Assembly (NCBI GenBank): GCA_022494885.1
Contig: JAGVSM010004988.1
Span: forward strand, 62,001-126,000
Source: Micrasema longulum
Taxonomy: Eukaryota; Arthropoda; Insecta; Trichoptera; Brachycentridae
DNA length: 64,000 nucleotides
Reading direction: 5' to 3'
The position numbers and the translations under genes were made by a program. Shown here in pieces: positions 54,832-64,000 of this stretch. The notes under the pieces were generated by a model, which was not told the DNA's origin, did not search any database, and worked only from the letters and a program-made list of their open reading frames with translations. The first letter of the stretch is position 1, and each line of letters starts with the position of its first letter.

Positions 54832-56224
54832 TAGGCGTTATATTATATCAAGTCTATGAGTATAGCCTCTATGGAGATTGACGTTGGAGCATTTTGAGAT
54901 GACAAATGATTAAGATTTAAACCAAATATAAAGATTAAAAAGTTTAAAATGTAAAAAGCCGCTTTTGATCAGACTTTCTTAATTACTTAGTATTTTTTTA
55001 ATTATTTAAAAAATATGCATATTTATGCGATTCCTAAAATTATATATAACTACACGTAGAAGAACCGTAAATTATAATAGTAGACAACTTATGGAATCAC
55101 AATCAAAAACGACTTATGCCTTTGTACTTTTTCGAGAAATCCGAGTCGAGTCGGAGCACAATCGCTATGATATTATGTTGATTTTATTTTTCAAACATAA
55201 AAACAAACTTATTTGTATTAATTATAATTTAAGAAATTATAAGGTTTTATCAACAAAAAAAACCTATGTTCTTTGTACCCGCGTCAATTGTGATTCGAAA
55301 TATACAATGTATGCCAACGATGAAACTTATTTTTAAGAAACATTGTGGCTTTGACTGTTACCACGAATTAGTAGAACTACTACTAAGAAAAATTAGTATT
55401 TTCACCAAATTAAATGTTATAAACTTAAAAATACTTAAAAATACTTTCTACGAATCTTATTTATTATTTATATTTACAAAGATATATTACAGAATCTTAA
55501 ATTTTAATTTAAGTATTGTCTATATTTTAAAATGTGATTTTGCACTGAAATATTTCTAGTGCTAAATCGTAAAAAAAATCCATCATATTCTCATAATGGA
55601 ATCATAATGATAAAGAAATAAAGTTTTCAAGTAGCTATAAAGCTATTAAATTTAAAAAATATCAACTGTTATTGTTTTTGTTCAATTTAGTTACTTTTTA
55701 TTGATTTTCATTAGAATTTCAGCTTGGTATCGTAACATTTTAAAATAAAGTGATTGAGTTATAATTTTCTACCTAAAAATATATGTTTTAAAAAATATAT
55801 ATTTTAAAATATTATTTACTCATATATTTTTTGAAATGGTGACATCGAGGAGTAAATTTTTTGTTAAAATCCGTTAAACCTTGTTTATTTTTTATCTCCA
55901 TTGTTTTATTGCATACCTAATTAACTATGTATTTTTATACGCAGCCTTGTCACTAGATATTAAAAAATTCATCCATATGAATCATTAATCTATCATGGCA
56001 AAGATAAATCAACTGATTATTTTGTCATGAGAATAATGAAATACGTGGCAACAACATAATTATATTTACTATCCAGTCCGCATCTGTTATCGGATCATTA
56101 TGTACACCAATTATTTATGTTTACCTACACATTATTTATTTTACCGGTTATTTTAATACAATTTTGCAATCATTAGGTTCGTAAATAATGCAACATTTGC
56201 GATACAGATGCTAGTGTGATAAGT

Positions 56225-56295
56225 TTTACTGGATACTACTGGACACTACTGGGCACTACTGGGCACTACTGGGCTTCTACTATACTGGGACCGTA
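56225..56295. repeat. 12-bp minisatellite
   Basis: About five tandem units of ACTACTGGGCAC with GGATACT/GGACACT variants at the left edge. Confidence 0.7.
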
Positions 56296-56824
56296 TGCGA
56301 ATTTCATAATAAATGTTCTAAATAAATTTGATAACACGTTGACCTTTAGTGCTTATTTGATAACGGGGTATTTCTGGTATGTATATAATTATCAAAATAA
56401 ACCGCATTTTATATATTGTTTATTTATAAAAATATAATGTTTACTATATTTAATTTATTATTTTACTATTTTTTGGCCATTAAATTAACCAAACTTTTGA
56501 AATTGATGCTTTTATTTTCATTGTTCCTTTGAATGATAAATCGCAGTTTTCTCGTCATTATAATCTATCCGTCCGTTATAAAACGTCTCGATTTATATGC
56601 ATATTGCATTTATTTGATAATACCTGATTCTGGGCACGTACAATTGGTTGAAATATTCCAATATGTAATATGTATTTTTTGTCCCCAATTTCAAGATGTT
56701 TTTGAGTTGAGTTTTTCTGGCCGATAATAATGATATTGCGGATCCCATAAAAGTGTAGCATCCGTCAGAAAATAAGTCATTGAGGAATATAGGCATACCT
56801 ACATATTACATAAGTAACCATTGT

Positions 56825-57200
56825 TCGGGGATCCGGGTAGCGGAGGGCGGCAGCCGGGGATGGGCGGCCGGCGATACACGGTCCCCGGCCCCGCCCGCGC
56901 CCGGCGCCGAACTGTGGCAGTGTCGGCGCCACGTGATCCCCCGGCGGGGGCGGGGAGGAGCCGAGTGACGTCATCCCCCTGCCTCCCCTCCCGGGACGAA
57001 CTGATACCCCGCAGGAAAGAAAGGAAAAGTCCAAAATCGTCGTCCGGTTTATTAAAATTTAAAATAGTGCGTATCTGCCGCCCTCGCCCCCGACACCAGG
57101 CGCGGGGGGGAGGAGGAGGTTCAACGACGGTCCTTCAATTTTCATTAGCCGTTACTACCGGCAGGACGTGGTGGTCGAATGGCACTCGCGAGAAGTTACG
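56825..57200. promoter_or_regulatory. GC-rich CpG island-like block, candidate promoter or enhancer
   Basis: About 190 bp at 56825-57010 are overwhelmingly G/C with many CpGs, in a region otherwise near 30% G/C. It contains GGGGCGGGG-type boxes, an E-box CACGTG (56930-56935) and a CRE palindrome TGACGTCA (56966-56973). A second GC-rich patch (57080-57120) follows, and GGCTATAAAATTAGG, TATA-box-like, lies at about 57208. Open frames exist on both strands, as expected of GC-rich DNA without stops, and are not called. It lies in the presumed Nova/pasilla intron and could be an internal promoter. Confidence 0.45.
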
Positions 57201-58190
57201 CTGGAGGCTATAAAATTAGGACAGCGATATAGTAAATTAAATTCCCGACATTACGAGGTCACGAATAGTTGTGTCAGCGGCCGACCTTACCGTATTATGT
57301 ACAAATACCAATCTACAATACTCGTACTTCAAGATTTGGCGAAAGATAGGAAAATTCGTTAACACCGTTCCATGAAATCTAACCCCCTTTCGGAGCGGCC
57401 GAACATAATGGGGTATTTAATGGCACATCTGACCTGAGCCAATGTTAATTCTAGATCGATATGACGGCGTTACTTTTGAAAAAATAAATAAGCGCCGCAA
57501 ATTCGACGGGAGGACGTAAATCTGGCACGCCGGGCGCTGTCACAGACACATCCATTCGGGAACGAAATTGCTTTCCATCACGGGCGACTTTATGTGTAAT
57601 CATATAATGGAATTAGTAATGCCTAGTAATCGTGATGACCATCATCAGAAAGTAAAGATCGTGCACTCTTTATTATCTAAACTTACGTTCATACGTATGT
57701 GCGCATTGAAGTTGTGAAATATTTCGTCACCTTTCCACTCTCAATATATCCATTTTCTGATTTTCCCATCAAATACGACCTTGGATGTACCTCTTGAAGC
57801 CACCACGTATTTGAAACAAAAACGCCAAATCGGTTTTCGTTTTTTTTTTAAAATGGTGTACGAAAAAGCCCGGGGAAGATCTTTACTTATTAAAAAAAAA
57901 CAATCGCTATTTTTTTCACAATAAAAAAAAAAATTAAAAACAACGTTTGCTTTTCCCAGTTCTATACCCCTTCTCTTATATTCCGAGGGAAAGACGAAAC
58001 AATGACAATTATAGCTTTATCATTCCCATAAATCGAATAAGTCGCCGAGGAATGCAATTAACATTTCTTTGTAAATTACATTTGTGTTATATGAATTCAG
58101 CGTTTTTTTTCATAGCTGTGTTACTTACTTACTGATTTAAGTTGAGCCCTATAAAACAATATATTAACTAATACTAGTTGATTAGAGGTG
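57201..58190. other. no gene seen
   Basis: Moderately mixed composition up to about 57600 (less AT-rich than flanks), then AT-rich. No exon with splice sites was recognised. Confidence 0.4.
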
Positions 58191-58199
58191 ATATTCCAA

Positions 58200-58298
58200 A
58201 CGCTCTCGCGGCCATAGAAAACACTTTTGTCTCGCGTATTTACATACAAGATACGCGAGATAAAAGCGTTTTCTACGGCTGCGAGAGTGGTTCAGAAT
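58200..58298. repeat. foldback with ~45-bp arms
   Basis: CGCTCTCGCGGCCATAGAAA and onwards through TTGTCTCGCGTAT pairs with ATACGCGAGATAAAAGCGTT, TTCTACGGCTGCGAGAGTGG. Loop about 12 bp. Flanks suggest a small palindromic MITE. Confidence 0.7.
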
Positions 58299-58337
58299 AG
58301 CATTGCAGGTATATCTATGTTCTTAATTCATTGACCA

Positions 58338-58410
58338 TCATCATTCCCTTATCTGCACCTAATGGCGCATAGGACATCGCATTGGTACATCAATTTCTAC
58401 CCATTTATTT
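58338..58410 (-). repeat. SINE family B fragment, minus strand
   Basis: CATCATTCCCTTATCTGCAC, TAATGGCGCATAGGACATCG, and CATTGGTACATCAATT are the reversed 3' end of the family. Confidence 0.6.
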
Positions 58411-58479
58411 CTTTTCACTGGATTTTGGGGAATGCAAAAAAAATATTAACTCACGCTTATTGTATTTTAAAAACGTATC

Positions 58480-59030
58480 AGTGCACCCCTGTAACTAAGA
58501 AGAACTTCTCAATTAGGCCGCTAGGCGTAGTTTGACGTTTACAAAATATAATATATAGTATAGTGTTATTTTTAAAAAATATTTTTATTTTGTTAATCTT
58601 TGTTTTTAATTTTTGTATAAAATTGTAAGATTCAATATTTATTTATTTTTATTTGGGAAAAAAACAACAGTTTTTACATATATTGTATACAGAAAATAAG
58701 AATACATATGAACGAAAATTGTGAAAACAGTCAATAAAAATTTTCCACAGTGGTGTCAGATATTGATTAAGTACATTATCGGTATCAAAATAAAATCAAT
58801 TAACAATTGTTTGACACTTAGAAGTTGCAAATAAAATAAAAATACATTTACTTATATACAGTTATAAAAATAAAGTTAATAGAAACAAGATAAATTTAAA
58901 GAATAAGAAAAGAAAAAAGTTAAATAAAAATAATGTAAAGGGTGCAAAAATATATATTGTATATTTATATAAAGTGCAAAATAAATAAATAAATAATATT
59001 TATATTTGAATGTTAATTGTTTAAAGCTTT
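58480..59030. mobile_element. nested elements: half of the 44.7-kb TIR element split by a retroposon end
   Basis: CCGCTAGGCGTAGTTTGACG at about 58522 is the inner part of the right TIR seen at 45505. The outer part (TTATATTTGAATGTTAATTG) appears only at about 59000. Between them lie the TTGTTAATCTTTGTTTTTAA block and an AATAAATAAATAAATA tail of the retroposon also found at 45180-45410. The retroposon therefore appears to have inserted into the TIR. Confidence 0.55.
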
Positions 59031-59923
59031 GTTTAATTGATCATGAACAAATATTTACCAATTAAAAGTTACCCAATCCGTTTTACGGTGTTTATCCGAA
59101 AGGTTTGTACACGCTTTCATGACACTAACGGGCATTTTGGTTTCGATTTTAAACGTCACGCCTGGCTTGCGGTCGGAGAACGACTAAATACGCGTTGGGC
59201 ATTAGTTAAGTGCCATAATTTTTCAGGGCTCAGGGCATGTCTATGTGCTTTGATATTTCAATGCAAATACAGTATTACGGAAGTTTTATTTCTTTAATAT
59301 AAAAATAATATTAATTTTAGCCATGGTTATGCCTTGAGTTCTATGTTCCTTTCTCATAAATTATTCGGTCTGTTTAGTTTTTTTAAAAATTTAAACTGAT
59401 TTCACCCCTTTTGTGTGTATTGACACTTGTTAATAAATTCGCGAATGTTGGGAATTGGAGCAATTTTCTTGGTCCCGTATCTGGGGGCCGCAAGCGCAAA
59501 ACTTTTCGTAAAAGGTTCAATTTATCGCTGTCTATCGTTTGGATTAAAACTCTGCGTTTCCTAACACCGTTGAATAAACGGCTTTTCGGCAAAAGAAAGT
59601 ATGAATAAGCGATTTATTTCCCGTGAAAATGCCTATGTCTGGGAACTCGTGACGTGAGAGGTAAAGAGGTCATCCCGATCTTACATGTTTCCCTATACAT
59701 AATATATGCACAATGTCTTGACACACTTGTTCCGTCCTTCGCGAATATCGATTTCCCGAAGGCCGATTTTTCTCTGACAAAACATACTTAGGTGGAATTA
59801 ATACGCCAAGTGGCTTGTAAGGTTTAAACTTCGTTTCTTCTCGACAATTGAGAGCTCTGTTGGCTAGTCCAAAATAATATTATCAGTTCGACAATTTTTC
59901 ACTGTCATCGTAGATTTATAAAG

Positions 59924-60324
59924 ATTGAGGAAGTTCAGTGGTTTAAAAAAAATATATTCATTTGTTAATAGACTATTAAACTAAGCCAATTGTTTTATAT
60001 ATTTTTTTGTATCGTATTATCAGCCCCCATGATTTTTTAAAGTTTTGTATTTCTGAAATTACTCCGCGTGTGACGTCTCAAAATCTCTTCTGTTTCTTCT
60101 CGGTCTTACCGTAAACCGGATATCTTTCACAACCCTCTTATCATTGGTTGATTCATAAAAACCAGTGACGTCGTTCAAAATAGTATTTTTTTATTAAAAT
60201 ATTTCAAAAAATAATTTTCGTGGATTTTCAAGAAACTGTCGTATAATTTAATGCTCTAATTTTTACCGCGTGTAAAAAATATTTTTTTTTGTATCCAATT
60301 TCCCATGGGCTGAAGTTCCTTATT
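59924..60324. mobile_element. MITE family D, copy 2
   Basis: Same ends (TTGAGGAAGTTCAG and CTGAAGTTCCTTAT) and same body blocks as 28891-29303, with scattered substitutions and small indels. Confidence 0.75.
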
Positions 60325-60584
60325 ATTTATACGATCATTGTTTATCTATTGATTATGCAATAAGTATAAAAAATATGCATTATCACCACTACCATTTCTT
60401 ATTAAGAGGATATGTTGCGAAGAGCGGTCTGATGAATAAGTATTTAAATATAGTTTTGATACATGCTCCTTAATACATAGTAAACCAAATTTTACTTCTA
60501 CGTTTATCCTATAGCTAATACTACAAATAAAAACGCCTAAATGTTTGTAGACAGGCACTGAAGTCCACCCCCTAGGGAATTATC

Positions 60585-60675
60585 GAGATTGTAATATATT
60601 CCAACAGAGACAGAAGATCTTTGAGAACGGAAAAAGATTCCCTTGTCAAAGATCCTGTCCATCTCTGTTGTAATA
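60585..60675. ncRNA. hairpin of pre-miRNA size
   Basis: The left arm TCCAACAGAGACAGAAGATC, TTTGAGAA pairs with the right arm TTGTCAAAGATCCTGTCCAT, CTCTGTTGTAATA, with a few bulges and a loop of about 15 bases. Arm length and near-perfect pairing fit a miRNA precursor, but a small foldback element is equally possible, since such elements are common in this window. No known miRNA was recognised. Confidence 0.3.
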
Positions 60676-61124
60676 TATACCATACTTTTATAATTTCATT
60701 TACAATAAATATATTAAAATTCATGCTTGGTACAGCGAGTAATCGAGTCAATTAGTTTACTTGTAGCCTGAAACCCAACTTGTTTTTTTTTTACCAGAGC
60801 TTAGTTATTGTACTATATAATAGTTTTTTTGGTGATGTTTAAAAATATTTTATAAAATTACATATCAACATCAATTAAAATCTCATTGATTTTATTTATC
60901 ATAGATAAGATATCTACTTGTTAGGTATTTGATAAACACAATAAAATTTTCTTCTACCTGTAATTAATAATTTACCACCAGTACCTACATGTTTTTAAAA
61001 TATCTTTAAACAAAATCTATATATAGAAGTTATTTTAATCTAATTGTTTTAAGTGTTTTATTATCACAGAAAAGGTTACCTCTTTGTGGTAGCACGCCTG
61101 CACTACACCCATCGGCCCATTTCA

Positions 61125-61395
61125 CACCATGACGAAAATCCACACGACATGCGACACGATAAAATAACATAGGGTGGAATTACATTCATTGTATTATAAT
61201 TATTTTTATTTATTTAATGACAGGCAAACGCAATATCCAGTACACTATGAGGCCGACTAATCTACACTCGATTTCCCTTTGCAAAATTTTCACCTGAGAG
61301 TAGTTGCTAAATATATGCAATATAATATAATAAATGTCAATCCACCCTAATTCTGCCGTGGCTATACGTGCGAAATGGGGCCATCCCCAGTTTTT
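61125..61395. mobile_element. MITE family E, copy 1
   Basis: The left end CCCATTTCACACC, then AGGGTGGAATTACATTCATT, is inverted at the right (AATGTCAATCCACCCTAATT, then GCGAAATGGGG). The inner block CCAGTACACTATGAGGCCGA, CTAATCTACACTCGATTT recurs at 62950-62990, and the end block TGGATTGACATTTATTATAT recurs at about 33042. Confidence 0.6.
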
Positions 61396-62297
61396 TTTAC
61401 CCCTGTTGGTTGAGTTGTAATAATAATAAATTTTATTTCAGCTTCATTGGGTGGGCAGTGCAACGTCCAACCAGCCTTATAACCAATACAAAATATAAAT
61501 CATTCGGAAAAAAAGATAAAGCACATCATAGTTCGTATTGAAATTTAACAGATGCAAAAAATGTAAAGAAATAAATTTGAACGTTCAAGATAAAAACAAA
61601 AAAGATTTAAAGAAAGCGAAACATTAAAAATTATTTTTCCGTGTTTTCTTTTTTTTTTAAATATTTCAATAGGAAATAATCAAACGTTAGCCAAATTATT
61701 AAATGTAAAAAACTAAAGCGATGCTATGCACCGTAAATGATGTCCCACGATGAAACATCGTAAACATATTTCCCTCCCCCGACAAAGGAATTATTTGATG
61801 TGTTTTTTATTCACATTTTGCGTGCAGGGCACAAAAGTTTCATAATACCTAACTCATTATTTTCACGGGAACAAAAAATTAACTTTGAAGAAAAAATAAT
61901 GTTTGACTTTTGAAAACGAGTATTCTTTTGTATTAATTTTGAATAGTGATAGTTGGAGGACGTGCAATCAACACAAGCTACTTTTTATCCCGGAAAATGT
62001 AAAATTCTATCGGGAATATTTTTATTGTTAAACGACAAAATTAATTTCTCGAGCTGTTTTACCATAAAAAACAAGCGGTACATTGGAGGAGAAGCATAAA
62101 CCATGAAAAACTTCAGTTGAAAAACAACCGGTATTCGGTTGGAAGCATGAATAGTCATTTAGAGACGCGGAACAGCTAAAAAGTTCAACAAAATTAGTTT
62201 TTTTAAATATTTAAAATATTTTTTATTGTAATTGATACAGTATGCTCATACATGCTAATCTATTCGTACACACTTTTTCATGTTGTATTTATATATA

Positions 62298-62653
62298 CAG
62301 GGTGTTTATTAAACCCTGCCACATCCGAAACCACGATGATCAGTATAAGCAAGAAGACATATTGGCACATAAAATTATTTTTTTAGAACGAATAAAATTT
62401 AAAAAAAATAATTATCAAATAAAGCAAATGGTTGCTTACTTCTGCAGGGTAGAAACGAGGAGGGGGGAGTCTGATACTGCGCCGCGCTCCCCTCACTTCT
62501 CCCCTGCAGAAGTATGCAACCATTTGTTTTTTTAAATATTTTATTTAAAACAAAATTCTTGGTTCTAAATATTTTTTTGAATATGCTAATATGTCTTCTT
62601 GCCCATACTGATCATTGTGGTTTCGGATGTGACAGGGTTTAAAGAACATCCTG
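62298..62653. mobile_element. 356-bp fully palindromic MITE (TA target duplication)
   Basis: Ends CAGGGTGTTTATTAAACCCT and the inverted CAGGATGTTCTTTAAACCCT continue through ATGATCAGTAT and AAGAAGACATATT, and the inner GCAAATGGTTGC/TGCAGGG arms also pair. The whole element can therefore fold into one hairpin. TA flanks both sides (62296-62297, 62654-62655). Open frames across it are not genes. Confidence 0.85.
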
Positions 62654-62934
62654 TATATTATGTCACATCTATTTGTACATATGATTAGGCATAATAATAT
62701 CTTTATTTAGCATTTTAAAAAAAAACGTTGACTTAGCACAAAATAATATAATATGCAATGTATATATATTAGAAAAATATTTATCTATTATCTCTTATAG
62801 TACATTACAATGTACTATCTATATTTTCCAAAGTTAGTTTTTTGTTGCATCTATCGATGTAGGTAAACCCGTACCAAAATAGATGCAAGTTGTATGTGTA
62901 TGGTGTCATATCGGTAGGGTAACCACAGGCACGA

Positions 62935-63015
62935 CTGACAAATGCGCTTACCAGTACACTACTTGGCCGACTAATCTTCACTCGATTTTTTTAAACCTGA
63001 GAGTAGCTATTTCAC
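62935..63015. repeat. MITE family E, internal fragment
   Basis: CCAGTACACTACTTGGCCGA, CTAATCTTCACTCGATTT and CCTGAGAGTAGCTA match the inner part of 61230-61310. End sequences were not found. Confidence 0.55.
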
Positions 63016-64000
63016 GCACAAAGCTGTTTTCTACAATGCATCTGGATACATGTACAACAAATATTACAATTTACTGACAATTTGATTTGATTTACATTTA
63101 TCGAGACACAAGTTCTAAGTCCAATATTTTACTATAATCATTATATTCACCGTTCATACATACGTAATGTACAAGGGCAACAGCACTGTGTTACGTGTTT
63201 ACTAATTATGTATTAATATTGGTGTAGGTACTAATTTATCACGGAAAATTCACTACAGCGATAGATCGCATTTTTGCTGGCTGCAAATAAACAAATACGT
63301 AGGTATACGATGATAATTATTATTTTAATTCCCGCGTTAGTATGCACGACAATGGATCGTAAAACAAAATTTTCTTTTTTTCTTGTCACCGCAAATCGCT
63401 AATGCAAGAAGGAATTTTTTTAAATAACTACTGTAATATATTTAGAGTTATAATTAGTTGGGTGAATATTTTTGATGGTCTATAAATTAAATAAGTCCAC
63501 CTTGTTGTAATATTTTCTCTATCGCAAACCAAACACTTAATTTTAGACTTCTTTATTTTTATATACAATTGAAAATGAATATCAAGTGTTGTCACACTTT
63601 CTTTATAATATTATTTTTCATTATTCGAAAGAAAAAATTTTCTTTTAGACCGAACGCAAATGATTCGGTAGGTATATTTTGGCCTAGTTGAAAGTGTTAT
63701 GAAGTTGGTACCCTAATGTTAACTAACATTATACTAATCCTATTTTCAAACATAAATAATATACAGTCCTTACTGTGTTCTGTGTACTTTGTACTTGATT
63801 CTAAAAACACAATTTAATTTCTGCTTTTTGCTTTGCTTATTTTCGTACACAACTATGTATTAGATGTATATGAGGAAACGTCGGTTTCTAATGCATACGT
63901 AATTATTATATATTTTTTTGCACATTGTTTTTAACTTTGACATAAATAACTGATTTATTTACAGCAAGTTGTTAAATCAGTTGTTAATATTTATTTAAAA
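63016..64000. other. no gene seen
   Basis: AT-rich sequence to the window end, with no recognised exon or repeat. Confidence 0.45.

Larger units (their letters stand above)
51860..56800. other. presumed first intron of Nova/pasilla, first part
   Basis: AT-rich sequence without recognisable exons. It contains SINEs, a triplicated motif (53997-54262), small hairpins and a minisatellite, listed separately. Frames at 55025-55559 are A/T-driven and not called. Confidence 0.45.

Noticed and set aside
56777..57213. Open frames on both strands of the GC-rich island (up to 130 codons)
   Set aside because: GC-rich DNA has few stop codons. Composition is Arg/Gly/Pro/Ala-biased in every frame and no domain is visible.

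Overview
This is a eukaryotic, AT-rich nuclear window with spliced genes (GT/AG introns), polyadenylation signals, tRNA-derived SINEs, mariner/Tc1, pogo/Tigger, PIF/Harbinger, THAP (P-like) and jockey/RTE-type elements. The conserved genes and the repeat mix fit an insect genome, most likely a lepidopteran. That assignment is inference; no marker in the window fixes the species.

Layout. (1) About 0.4-4.2 kb is repeat-rich: a GC-rich possible coding fragment, a hAT/GTF2IRD2-like fragment, a broken THAP domain, and a pogo-type transposase whose catalytic-Asp segment has expanded into a 65-bp tandem repeat. (2) About 4.6-17.9 kb is an array of large C2H2 zinc-finger exons on the + strand (5199-7476, 9736-12340, 14627-16487, plus a possible short one at 17855). 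Each starts at a 3' splice site in the same phase and none has a visible 5' exon of its own. They look like alternative 3'-terminal exons of one gene whose 5' part lies left of the window. The first two are tandem duplicates with an almost identical, conversion-like tract across intron and exon start. Mariner relics fill the spacers. (3) About 18-25 kb is gene-poor and holds a P-like element with a THAP first exon (19584-20843). (4) TMEM179 lies on the - strand with five exons (31165 down to 25080) and can be reconstructed completely (226 aa). (5) A 2.8-kb Harbinger-like element (31370-34170) with a 3-bp TTA duplication precedes an intact single-exon gene for an acidic protein with a C-terminal THAP domain (34488-35363). 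(6) YIF1, a five-TM Golgi/ER trafficking protein, is on the + strand with exons at 38222-46708; its first coding exon was not found. Its introns carry a jockey RT fragment, a Tigger relic, a long-TIR element and SINEs. (7) From 50959 on, the + strand holds the first coding exon of the Nova/pasilla KH-domain splicing regulator, with the bipartite nuclear localisation signal, and about 0.7 kb downstream a plausible alternative first exon of the same splice phase without that signal. The rest of the window would be first intron; it contains SINEs, MITEs, a strikingly GC-rich island (about 56.8-57.2 kb) and a miRNA-like hairpin.

The genes do not form a pathway. The most notable items are the zinc-finger exon array with its conversion tract and conserved C4 motif, the Nova alternative first exon, and the THAP-bearing inverted-repeat element.
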